NCBI GenBank assembly: GCA_038380795.1
Contig: CM076261.1
Coordinates: 13,999,226 to 14,063,225, forward strand
Origin: Pyrocephalus nanus
Lineage: Eukaryota > Chordata > Aves > Passeriformes > Tyrannidae
DNA length: 64,000 nt
Direction: 5' to 3'
The translations under genes and the position numbers were made by a program. Every line of letters begins with the position of its first letter. Position 1 is the first letter of the stretch. The notes beneath the pieces were generated by a model that saw nothing but the letters and a program-made list of their open reading frames with translations, made no database searches and had not been told where the DNA came from. Shown here one piece after another: positions 38,433 through 48,700 of the stretch.

Positions 38433-38451
38433 ATATATATATATATATATA
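38433..38451. repeat. (AT)9 microsatellite followed by a T run
   Basis: Nine uninterrupted AT units, then AC and a T12 run (38453-38464). Short but pure. Confidence 0.9.
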
Positions 38452-38464
38452 CTTTTTTTTTTTT

Positions 38465-39624
38465 GCAGCAGGTAACAACCTTTAAACAAGCTCTGAAAGC
38501 AGGTTCCTTGTATGGATGTTGTCATCAGCTACCCTAGCTACAGTAGGCAGCATAGATTTAAAAATCTGTGAAAGAAGAGAGAAGCAAAATTCGGAGACAA
38601 AAGCATCACACCGTAATATAAGCTTTGTTTAAGAGGGTATATATTATCTGCACAAAAATTGTTTTTTTTTATCAGCAGTCAACAGAAAACCAGGAGACAT
38701 AGTCAAGGCTTAGTAAATGACATTTCTTGTCATGTGATTCGCGCAAGTGATCCTTTCTACAGCAGCTGGATCTACATGTCTTAGTGTTTGTGGGTGTGGG
38801 AGTATGACTGGATAAAATCAAATTTCCTAAGGATTTTGCATAATAAAATCACCTTCCTCTTCCATAAAAGCTCACAATGACTTTTCTTAAACTAATTTCC
38901 TGCATACAAACCCATATTTCTGTAAAAAAGTTTTAAATCTAGATACACAAATATTATTTTTCTGGTTGTAAGAATGATGTCCAATTCCTAGAGAGCAAAA
39001 ATGTACAATGTGTTTTATGCACTGTCAGTGGAATGCTGAACCAGTGTCCACTTAATAATGACTTTTTTATAGAGTGAAAGGTTAGAAATCCTTTAGAGAA
39101 ATAATTTGGCAAAATATCTTGACGCATGGTTTTGAATATGTAGATGTAACATAAAACATGTATGGATAATCAGGATGCTGTGAAAGAAAAAAAACAGGTT
39201 GCTATGAATTACTGAAAAATATTGATAGCAATTTATTACAATCACAGATATTTCTTAAGATCCTGTTTGGTTCACTGCTTTCCTAGTGATGTTCTATTTT
39301 CTTACATAGAACAGATATCACAAAAAAAAGGGGTCAAACTAAATACATGGAATAAAAACAAGATGTCAAGTGTCCAAAAAATTGACAATGTAGATGTAAG
39401 GATTAAAAAAAAATGAGAAAAATCAGAAACAAACATGGCTACACTGAAGTTCTTCATGAAGGGGAACAGCAGTGGTGCCCCAGACTTGGGCTCAGCCATA
39501 TACTTCCCACTCTACAGCAAACTAAATCCAGCCTATCACAGCAGACTCTTTGCAAGACAAACCTCACAGATTTCCAGTGTCTTTACACTTACTTGAAAGT
39601 TAATATAAATAAATAGACTATTTA
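38465..39624. other. Unique AT-rich noncoding DNA
   Basis: No gene or known repeat is recognised. Overlapping 64-67 codon frames on both strands near 39222-39616 have no domains. Confidence 0.4.
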
Positions 39625-39671
39625 AATAATAATATAATAGTAATAATAATAATAATAATATTAATAATAAT
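39625..39671. repeat. (AAT)n microsatellite
   Basis: AATAATATAATAGTAAT grading into pure TAA units, then a TTAATAATAAT variant. About 47 bp of near-pure trinucleotide repeat. Confidence 0.88.
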
Positions 39672-40162
39672 GAGAAAGAGATTGTCTTCAGCTAGAAACA
39701 TATCCGCAGATTTTATTCTACTCCTTGGTGAACAAGGGAAAAGATATCTGAAACTTGTTAGGGTGGAAAAGGACTAAATTTTTTCATTCCAAAACTATTA
39801 ATGCAGGCTACAAGAATTATCCATAAACATTGAAACAAGAGTTATAAACCAATAAAAAGGAAACCATATGCGTATTAATTAGCAATAGTAATTTCTCTGT
39901 ATGATGTAGCAGAAGCAAAAGTAAAATAGAAAATAACAAAGTATTAGATTAAATGCAGCAGAAGATAACATACTAGCATGATCAGTGCCAAAACCTAAAT
40001 ATATAAAACTATATCTAATCTAAAGTAGATTAGACCAGTAATTTTGAAAAGTTTTATAAAAATACAAAGCTGTTTGGGTATAAATGAGCAAATCACCTGA
40101 ATGACTGACAACACTAAATCCATTCTGTGCCAAGTGTACACATTACTTAAGGTATGCATTAA
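39672..40162. other. Unique noncoding DNA
   Basis: No feature is recognised. Confidence 0.4.
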
Positions 40163-40192
40163 TGTCCCCTCTTAATGTCCGCAGAGGGGACA
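40163..40192. repeat. 10-bp inverted repeat, 10-nt loop
   Basis: TGTCCCCTCT (40163-40172) and AGAGGGGACA (40183-40192) are perfect reverse complements. The stem is GC-rich in an AT-rich neighbourhood, so it would make a stable hairpin if transcribed. No terminator T-run or miRNA-like long stem is present. Confidence 0.8.
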
Positions 40193-42612
40193 GAAAAAAT
40201 AAATATATTGATGTAAGAAACATGAAAAGGACAAATAAGCTAAGTCTATTGGCAAATGTTTCTTCACTGCTAAATTTTAAATAACTTCATCTTAATATAT
40301 GTGTGACTGGAAGAAGGTCCCGATTCTAATACAGTAAACAGTTATTTTGGAAATGTAAGATCACTTAACAACACCCACAAAAGTGAGCAGTCAATGCATA
40401 GAAGTTTTCATTGGATACATCCTCTGAATGTCATCTTCTTCAAATATCAATAAGAAAGAAAACAACTTACTAATAAAACTGATTACTGTATGGAAGATAG
40501 ACCAATAGGTTCAAAAAGCAGGTCTAAATAGGCTGCTGCCTCTTGATTTCCAATTATTTTTATTCCCTTCATCTCCCCTTCCCTTTTTAATAGACTAGAA
40601 GCACAAGAATACTAAAAAATCTTTGGAAATAAAATATTTGACAGTCTTCAACCTGTATACTGAAAAAATTGTCACCACAACACTATGTTCAGTAGAAATT
40701 TTCCATGTTAAAAATAAATAAACATCCTCTGCCTTTTACCATGCAGTTATACATACACATGGATACATATTTCTTATCTGAGAAATGGGAAGGCTAATTG
40801 TACCCTCCACTTCCGAAGTAGCAAAGATATTATCTACTGTTTGACAGGAGAAATATTTTTTTCTCTTCAGTGTAGAAGATAGTCCATGACTTTTTTTATT
40901 ACGACCTTAAATTACCCTTGACGACCAGTAATTGCAGGTTCTGTCATCCAAGATTTGCAATGGAATCTGAAAGCCATGACAACAAAAGAAGAAATGTAGG
41001 TTTTACTTTGATCACTCCTTCAGAATCTTCATCAGTATTTATATGGTAGATTCCTTAATGAGTATTTAGACATGCATACCTACAAAAATACAGGGTTCTA
41101 AGCTTCCATAAGCAATGTTTTTCTTACAGTGTATAGGAAGATAATTGGTCTGAAAAAAGGTTATTTTCCTTAGCCCACTTTTAGTGTTGGGTAGCAGGTA
41201 TTCCCACCTGCTACAGTACTTGTAAAACAGATGGTCAAAAGCCATAGTCATTAATTATTTCATTAGAGACATCCAGGTGCTGAAATTGTGGATAATCTGC
41301 TGAATTCTTTTCCAAAGATCATTTATACAGTGAAGGTACAAGCATATTTCTATTTTAGATTTTTTAACATGGTATAGTAGATTAATGATATATCATGTTG
41401 CATTACATTGCCTTCCATGTAATCTTACAGCCTGCCAAGACATCTAATAGCTTTCATAGTGTACCACAAGGAAATTTAAACACAGCACTAAAAACTAATG
41501 CACAGATGTAATGTCCATTCCCTTCCCTCCTACTCAATCTGATAGAGAGATACTTTCCAATTTGGGGGAGTGTGCAAAAGGAATAAGCAGCAGTTATTAT
41601 ACTTCCACCCACATTCAGCCTTGTGTACCTGCAGCTTTTCTAATGTCTCTTATCTGAAGAGATGATGATTCAGTGGTGGATTTTTTTACTCAGCAATGGC
41701 TGCTGTGATTCTCTGGTGCAATGGGTTTAGAGATTGTGTTTGCTTTGAAAAGCCAACCATCTCAGAAGCACTAAATTCAGTAAATTTCTGAACCTTTCCC
41801 TTTGTTTCAGTATGCATAAATTTACAGTGTGCAGTCTCATTCTGAATTTCCACCTTCAATAAACCTGAAACTTAAATTGTGATACAGAAAAAAACTGCCT
41901 CTGCCAATGATGCACATTAGAGTCCAGCTTATATCTGGTGTAATAGTTCCTTAAGTTCCCTAGGATTTCACATTTTGGTTATTGTACGTGGTTCTGGGTC
42001 AAACTACAAGTCTATCTGGGCTGAATATTAATCAAGCTGACCTCAATTTTAAATGCATTATGACTTATAGCTGCTATTAAAACTGTTTAGGACTACCTTT
42101 ACATAAATAAACTGATCAGCTAAAGGTAGAGACATAGACCAGCTTCTCTAACCAAATCTAATAAAATTACATTTTTTCTTCTCTGTAACATCCTTTTTCT
42201 CATCTGTGATAAAAGGATGACAGCTGTCTATATCTACCATAAGATTTCTTTACTCAGACTTCTCACACTTCTATTTCCACAAGCAAAGAAATCATTTTAG
42301 TTCTGAGCCTAATGAAATAATAATCACTGGAACAACAGGTATAATTGCTGCCAGCTATTACTATGCTACCCCATTGGAGTGTATGATTGTATTTTGATTG
42401 TTCTTCTTCCTGCTTGGCAGATGGCAAATTGTCTTAATTACCCATTCACCCTCTGAAACCTCTTTAACCTCAACCAGTTGCCTTCTTGAAGACCATCAAG
42501 CAGAAGAGATGTTCATCCAGCTAAGCATGATTATAAACTCTGTCTTTCTAATCATACAGCAGTTTACCACTCAAAGCAATATTTATCCTATTACTATAGT
42601 AAGAGGAATAGC
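40193..42612. other. Unique AT-rich noncoding DNA
   Basis: No gene or known repeat is recognised. A 110-codon plus-strand frame (42398-42730) has no recognisable domain. Confidence 0.4.
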
Positions 42613-42632
42613 TGCCTATATTAATATAGGCA
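42613..42632. repeat. 20-bp perfect palindrome
   Basis: TGCCTATATTAATATAGGCA reads identically on both strands with no spacer. It could extrude a cruciform or bind a dimeric protein symmetrically. Nothing nearby suggests a role. Confidence 0.9.
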
Positions 42633-42974
42633 ATCCTCTGAGAATGTGTCATACTTCATACCATGCTGATAAAAAAAATAAAATCAACCCTGCAAGTCTA
42701 CACTGCTTTGCTCCATCTAACACATTGTAAAATATTTCTGCTCACTGAAGAAAATATAAGCTTTCCTCTTTTTTTTTTTTTTTTGCTCCCCCACCAACAG
42801 AAATAACTACAAATGCATTCCCCTTGTCCTTATTATGTGAGGAGCATAGAAAGTTAACCACTGGGAGTTACCATCTCTTCCTCAGACACTGCATTAACTA
42901 GCAGTTCCTAAAAGGGAAATGCCATGTTTCGCTACTCAAATGAGTTTTGTGTTTTCTACGTGTTTCCTTTTTAG
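42633..42974. other. Noncoding DNA with a T16 tract
   Basis: Sixteen T at 42769-42784 lie within otherwise unremarkable sequence. Confidence 0.5.
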
Positions 42975-43172
42975 AAAGACCTTAAATATAGTTTAGGTCC
43001 AATCCCCTGCCATGGGCAGGGACACCTTCCACTAGACCAGGTGGCTGAAAGCCCCTTCCAGCCTTGCCTTGAACATTTCCAGAGATGGAGTATCCACAGC
43101 CTCTCTGGGCAGCCTGTTCCAGTGACTCACCATACTCAGTGAGATGCCAATTTAGTTGACACCTAACCATTA
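42975..43172 (-). mobile_element. CR1 LINE fragment lacking its terminal octamers
   Basis: Read on the minus strand, this is the last part of CR1 ORF2 and the 3' UTR. Landmarks as seen on the plus strand are CCATGGGCAGGGACACCTTC (about 43010), CTTGAACATTTCCAGAGATG (about 43068) and CTCTCTGGGCAGCCTGTTCC (about 43100). The element side that should carry the final 20-30 bp and the octamers is degraded or missing around 42975. A 62-codon minus-strand frame here is only a CR1 remnant. Confidence 0.9.
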
Positions 43173-43769
43173 CTTTTTATGTCCTCTGAGGCTTACAATC
43201 TTGTTATGACACACATGTAAATTCAGCATAGAAAAAAAATTAGCTGAATGGCACTGATTTACATTTTCACAAGTACGGGAACTTTTCTGCCAGGAGAGAA
43301 GACAGTATAGCTTGCACACAAAATATCAACAACATAAAAAAAAAACCCCAACAACTACAGGCAACAGCCCCTACATGGAATTGAGAGGTTAGTTCAAGGC
43401 ACTGCAACGCTCTTTGACACAAATGTAATTTGAACTTTAAGACTAGTATTGATTAAAAATTATCCAGTGAAACTTTTTCACAGATGTTTTCTGGGATACA
43501 GCATTGTTTTTTCTAGGTAAGAGTTCTTAAAAATCAGAAGCCTATCTGGTCACTTCCAGTAGAGGAGGAAAAAAATTCTGAAACAGTATCATTATCTTTT
43601 AGACAGACCTATTTAAAATAGTACCTCTTTTATCTTCATATATCCAGGAAAGCTCACAGCAATGTTATATGGAATTTCAGAACACCAAAAATATAATAAT
43701 TACCTATGAATTATAGAAATTCTCTACAAGTGTAAAAATGCTTGATTATGAAATTCTTTTGAAATTATC
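43173..43769. other. Unique AT-rich noncoding DNA
   Basis: No feature is recognised. Confidence 0.45.
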
Positions 43770-43879
43770 ATAAATTATTTTTATTTTAAATTATTTAAAA
43801 ATTAAATTTTAAATTATATAAAATTATTTAAAATATAATAAATAATTATATTTTTAAATATAATTTTTAAAAAATAAAA
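43770..43879. repeat. 110-bp stretch with no G or C
   Basis: Every base from 43770 to 43879 is A or T. It is built of AAATTATTT, TTTAAAAT and ATAATAAAT words with many local self-complementary pairings, so it is degenerate AT-rich sequence and not a clean microsatellite. Such DNA melts easily and can behave as a matrix-attachment or fragile segment. That is general knowledge and is not shown here. Confidence 0.92.
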
Positions 43880-44759
43880 GAAAATCTCTTGTCTCAAAAA
43901 AAATGTTGTAACCACTTTTAAAAAGACCAAAGACCAGTCATTAAAAATGAGAAATGGAAGAGTGGCTTAAAAGGTATTTAAATGTTTGGTTAGATTATTA
44001 CTATTATAGAAATTTTTTTTTCTAGTTATCTGGCCGGTCTTAATACATGGTAAACCTCCTGCCACTATATTTTTCTAGTCTTGCTTTTGAGGACATGGCT
44101 TTTTGGCTACGCCAAGTCTAGCTTACTGTAAAAAATCAAATGGAGCAAGAAATTCTTTGCCTGTTCCTTGGAAATGTTTACAGTTTCAGGAATGTCTACA
44201 TTTCATATGGAAATATATGAAAGGTGTTTCAAAGACAAACTGACATGAAAACATGTGACTTACTTTGTTAAGACTAGAGTATTTGGGATTACTGCACTTG
44301 CTCCAGATGAGAGAAGAGAGTTTGTGTCGATCCCTGTCCAGTTCATGTCAGTGTCATATCACTAGATCCTGACATCAACCTCAGTGCCATTGCATGACAT
44401 GATTAGTGTCTGGGTGAATATAGGTGGAGAAGACTTAGACCTTTTTTTTCTCAGCTGTAGAGAACACAGAACTTTTTCAAGGGCATCACACCACTTTCCA
44501 GCTTCTCATGTTGCATTCCCTCATCCGTTACCAAGACGCACCTGGATGATGCTGAAAAAATTAACAAAGTAGGTCACATGTTTTTATGTCAAACTCTCTC
44601 CCAAAAATTTTCTCCATGAAAGACAACATTTTAGAAAACCCTTTTCTCAGTCATGCTATGAATTTTCCTATGGCGAATTAAATGTATTGCAACATGAGCT
44701 ACATTGTCTGCTCAGATTAAAGATAAAAAGAAAACCAAAACAAATCCCCCAAAAAACAG
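43880..44759. other. Unique AT-rich noncoding DNA
   Basis: No feature is recognised. A 62-codon plus-strand frame at 44384-44572 has no domain. Confidence 0.45.
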
Positions 44760-45030
44760 TGTCCTAGTTTCAGCTGGGATAGGGTTAGGGTTCATTTTCT
44801 TCTTGGTAGCTGGTACAGTGCAGTGCTTAGGATTAAGTATGACCATAATTTTGATAATGCACTGATATTTTGGTTGTTGTTAAGTAGCATTTACACTAAG
44901 TCGAGGACTTTTCATTGTCTCATGCTCAACCAGGGAGCAGTTGCACAAAAAGCAGGAGAAGAGCATGGCCAGGACAGCTGACCTGAACTTGACCAAAGGG
45001 ATGTTTCACACTATAAAACATCATGCTCAG

Positions 45031-45039
45031 TCCATAAAC
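45031..45039 (+). promoter_or_regulatory. Degraded LTR TATA-like element
   Basis: TCCATAAAC lies at the position where this LTR family carries its TATA box, just before a CTGGGGGGAG block. The TATATAA core has decayed to CATAAA, so promoter strength is doubtful. A second TATAAAA word lies at 45012-45018. Confidence 0.4.
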
Positions 45040-45194
45040 TGGGGGGAGTTGGCCAGAAGGGCATGATGGCTTCTTGAGGATGGGTTGGGCATCTGTCGCT
45101 AGCTGGAAAATTTATTGTGCATCACTTTTTTTTTAATTAGGGTTTATTTTTCTCTATTATTAGTAGTCTTATTTTTTTTTACCTTGTTTGCATT

Positions 45195-45200
45195 ATTAAA
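45195..45200 (+). terminator. LTR polyadenylation signal
   Basis: ATTAAA occurs in the R region of the solo LTR, followed by CTGCTCTTCTCTCAATCCAC, as is usual in this family. It could still act as a polyadenylation signal for a plus-strand transcript crossing the LTR. Confidence 0.5.
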
Positions 45201-45334
45201 CTGCTCTTCTCTCAATCCACAAGGTTTGGGATCTTTTTATTTTTTTTTTCCAGTTCTTCACCCCATCACACCTGGGTGAACAGGGAGGAGTGGGTGCATA
45301 GCATTTAGGTGCCAGCTGGGATTAAACTACAACA

Positions 45335-46101
45335 CACAGAAGAGGGTAAGAATTGTGTAAACTAAAATTGCTGAGTGTATGAATACAAATCTTTAAAGAA
45401 TGTATGCTTTTTCTTTCCAGTTACTTGGCTGTTGCTGTTAATTAGATGGATTTAGGCATCCCATCTAATCTGCAGAATATATTTCCAAGTTCATGTATTG
45501 ATCCACTACTAAATTATATACAAGTCTTTCCTTGTACAAATAGAGAACAGGACTCACAAATCCTCTAAAACAATATGAACCTTTAAAAACTGTATTATTT
45601 TTCGGTGATGAGATTCACATTCTGTGAATTTCACATTTAATGTATTTTAGGATTCAGTTTTGCCAACCTGATTTCTTCAGTTACATTTAATTAGCCCTTC
45701 TGTCTGCTGAGTAAATTAACCACTGACCCCAACAAATATTCTCCAAAGTGTGATACCATCAGTCACCATATATGTTCTCTTATTGACACAGCAATAGGAA
45801 AAAGTACTGTGTATAAACTCCTGAGAGACATATCCCCTTTTACTGTCCAGGTACAGCTCAGATATCTCCTCTGAAAAAACCCACTCAACTATAAGTTTCT
45901 AAAATTTGTCATTAAAGTTAGTATGTTTCTTCTTGAATTTCCCATGCTGACTTATATTTACAGTTAGGAGTGAAACATGGTTATAGTGAAATCAAATATG
46001 CATAGAAAACATGACTGAAAGTAATTCCCGAAGTGCTACAGTAAACCCTTAACAATGGCAAAGGAGAAGTAACTAAGCTACAAACTAAAAACCACAAAAA
46101 A
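45335..46101. other. Unique AT-rich noncoding DNA
   Basis: No feature is recognised. Confidence 0.45.
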
Positions 46102-46166
46102 CACCAACCAACCAACCAACCAACAACAACAGCAATAATAAAAAAAAAAAAAAAAAAAAAAAAAAA
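46102..46166. repeat. Compound (CCAA)n-(CAA)n-(A)27 microsatellite
   Basis: Five ACCA/CCAA units, then CAACAACAAC, CAATAATA and an unbroken run of 27 A (46140-46166). Further CAACAA units follow at 46181-46196. The structure suggests stepwise expansion from an A-rich seed. Confidence 0.9.
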
Positions 46167-47259
46167 GACAAACCTGGAAATAACAACAACAACAAAAGGC
46201 AAAAAACTTTTTTCTGACAGACTTTCTCTATCACCAGTATTTTGGGCAGGTTTCTGTACAGTGCTATTCATTCTTGTTTGACACTGATACATAAAGTCTA
46301 TGATGTTCTCCCCATGACTCCTCCTGGTGTTTCTTCAAAACTGTGCTCCCAGGCCAATACTCTCCTGAACAAAGAAATTGTCTTTCCACCACCTCTTTCA
46401 GTGATGCATCAATAAGAGATGGAGAGAGAGAGAGAAATAAGAGACTTAAGACAAAACAGAAAAATAAAATAGTATGACCCAAACATCACTCCTTGTCATT
46501 TTCCAATTGAAACAGAGAAAGTTATAACAGCTTTGAATGCTTCTGCCATTTTTTGGGTTCATCAAAAACTCCTAAAAAGTAACAAAATAGATATGCTCTA
46601 ACTGGTTAATTAAGTGAAAATTAGTCACAATAATTAATTTCCAACAGAAAAAAATGATTTTTACATTTCCTTTCTCCAGTGTATGTTTTCATATTTCATT
46701 ACTGTCAGATTATCCTCTAAACACAGGCAATATTAACATTTAGTCTGATTTTCCAGACAATCTCAGCTGCCTATAAACAAGTCTGCATATAATTCAGGTC
46801 ATGTTTTCCTCATCTGATCTCGGCTATGATTTGGCCTTTTAAATTTGATATTGTTTATTTTAAGAAGACTAACATTAACAAAATCTTATGTTCCTCTTCA
46901 TCTTTTTCCTCTCTATCACTTCTCCTCAGCATATAATATCAAGAAGCATCCCATAAAGACTACAAAAGCTAGTTTAGGTCCCACAGCACAGAAGTGACCT
47001 CTAGACTCTACTACCTGCACACAGATTTTAATGACCTGAAAATGAAAAAGAAATAGAAAGAAAAATTCAAGCACGACAATTGAAATACTTTCTCAGTGAA
47101 GTTCACGGACACTGATGCAGTCCAAGATTAAAAAAAAAAAAAAATCATGCCAATCAAAGTAAAAAAAACCTATCATGGTGTATAAATTCCTCCTTTCTCT
47201 TTGGTAGTTAAAAAATAGCAAAGCAGATGTGTTATACCAGTCTGCAGTATCCAGGCTGG
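46167..47259. other. Unique AT-rich noncoding DNA with short simple repeats
   Basis: A (GA)7-type run lies near 46421-46434 and an A15 run near 47131. No repeat family or exon is recognised. Minus-strand frames of 71-103 codons here are low complexity or lack domains. Confidence 0.45.
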
Positions 47260-47560
47260 TTCTACTCAGTCTATAGCCCCTTGCTACAGGGCTTTTTCCC
47301 ATCTGCATTTCATAAGAGATCTGGAAAAGCAGAGCAGTCTCACAGTCTGCAAATACTGCATTCCATGAGCAAAAAGAGAAATGTATAGCTCATTCACACA
47401 GGGCTCTGCCTGCAGCCTCCAGCCCCTTCACAGTGCCAGGTTCCCTATTTCACCTCCCATCTGAGCACAGTAGGAGCTATCACTTGCTCTGCCACAAGGA
47501 GCAGTCTGGGCAAGAGGAACCTGCCTTTCAGGGAAGCATTTTCATAAAGCACTAAACAGT
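47260..47560. other. GC-elevated patch of unknown origin
   Basis: Between about 47395 and 47540 the sequence is richer in G and C (GGGCTCTGCCTGCAGCCTCC near 47401, CAAGGAGCAGTCTGGGCAAG near 47495) than the surrounding DNA. No CR1 or LTR pattern is recognised and no long open frame supports an exon. Confidence 0.25.
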
Positions 47561-48212
47561 GCCTTATAACTCTTTCTTTTTATTCAATTTAACTCAAAAG
47601 CCAGCTGCCAGCTCAGTGGTTTGGAAGGTGTTTTCATTTTATTGTGTCAAGCACGTTTCTAGGTTTCCCCATATATAGACTACATATAAATATTTGAGAC
47701 ACGGTGGCTGGAACTCTGCCCAAATCATTGTAAAAGTAGTTACACCAGTTACTATCAGTGTAAGTACTAGCATACTAACATTGTGGCATATCCTCTTTTT
47801 ATGATGATCTGAAACCTGAGCTCCCTTTTAAACTAAGTGCTGCTAGCTCTCATTTGGATTAAGATTCAAGAATGCACAATTCAAAAACAGATGAGAAACT
47901 CAGATCAGGGAGACAGTGTGGCTCCAGTCTCAGGTGAGTGGGTAGCTTTCTCCTGGAGATCACCAAAGCATCATACACAGCTCTGTGTAACTGAGAGTTG
48001 TCACTGCCACAACAGCTGTGGGATGGCGTGTGTGGAATGATGCTCTCAGACTAGTTCCTAGCAAAGAGATACATGCATCATTTAAAACAATACAAAGCTC
48101 TCACAATACCACTAATTGGGTCCCTTCTCAGCAGTTTCAGCAGCAAGGCTGCAGAACTCAGAGCTGCTAAGATTAAACAGGTATCTAATCACTAGTAGTG
48201 CTCAATTCAGAT
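47561..48212. other. Unique noncoding DNA
   Basis: No feature is recognised. A 67-codon plus-strand frame (47837-48040) has no domain. Confidence 0.4.
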
Positions 48213-48286
48213 CAGGGAATCATGGATTCATGGAATCATAGAATCACAGAATCCACAGAGTTGGAAAGGATCTCTGAGATCATCAA
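48213..48286 (-). mobile_element. CR1 LINE 3' tail with five octamers
   Basis: Reading the plus strand, five phased 8-mers CAGGGAAT, CATGGATT, CATGGAAT, CATAGAAT and CACAGAAT (48213-48252) are followed by CACAGAGTTGGAAAGGATCT and CTGAGATCATC. This is the reverse complement of the CR1 3' UTR and its terminal repeats. Only about 74 bp remain, so it is a severely 5'-truncated insertion or a deletion product. It is noncoding. Confidence 0.93.
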
Positions 48287-48700
48287 TCAATAAAGTAAAA
48301 GGTTCAGTGAAAGGCAGCTCACAGTGGTAGTGTTCGTGCTGTCCATCTTCTCAGGATAATTGAGGCCCTCATTTTTTAAGGCTGTCAATCTGACATCTTC
48401 CGCCAGCAGTAACATTCACTCTTTGTATTTCATTTTGTTAAGAGGAGAGAAGGAGCAGAAAGGATGAAGAGAAAAAGAAACCTTGCCTAGCAAAATGAAG
48501 CACTTAACTATAGTCATCTTATTTTGAGACTTTACTTTCACAATAAAATATTTGCTCATTTTTCCAAAGCCAGATTGGATACAGTCTCAAGATGAGTTAT
48601 ATGAGACACAGAATAGTCATGCCTATTCTTTTTATTACCTAAAATTATGTAATTAAAACTAAAAGACTCTTCTCTGAATGAAGTAATTTCTTTCCCAGTA
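48287..48700. other. Unique noncoding DNA
   Basis: No feature is recognised. Confidence 0.4.

Larger units (their letters stand above)
44760..45334 (+). mobile_element. Solo LTR of an avian ERVL-like endogenous retrovirus
   Basis: The block starts TGTCCTAGTTTCAGCTGGGA and ends GGATTAAACTACAACA, with the TG...CA ends of a retroviral LTR. Family landmarks in order are GGTAGCTGGTACAGTGCAGT (about 44807), TTTACACTAAGTCGAGGACT (about 44891), GGCCAGGACAGCTGACCTGA (about 44968), CATAAACTGGGGGGAGTTGG (about 45033) and the polyadenylation region near 45195. The flanking pentamers AACAG (44755-44759) and CACAG (45335-45339) match at 4 of 5 bases, consistent with a decayed 5-bp target duplication. There is no internal retroviral sequence. 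It is the same family as the copy at 12606-13166 but in the opposite orientation. No coding capacity. Confidence 0.94.

Noticed and set aside
41810..41830. Splice-acceptor-like CCCTTTGTTTCAG and other pyrimidine-AG sites
   Set aside because: Such sites are frequent in T-rich DNA; no matching donor, open frame or protein similarity defines an exon.
44783..44796. Telomere-like word GGGTTAGGGTT
   Set aside because: It is two partial units only, within the LTR consensus region, so it is chance variation inside the LTR and not an interstitial telomere array.
12606..45334. The two LTRs as the ends of one large provirus
   Set aside because: They are in opposite orientation, each has its own flanking pentamer pair, and no gag, pol or env-like sequence lies between them.
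46100..46170. Possible CRISPR-like or structured tandem array
   Set aside because: It is a compound microsatellite (CCAA, CAA, A), and the genome is vertebrate.
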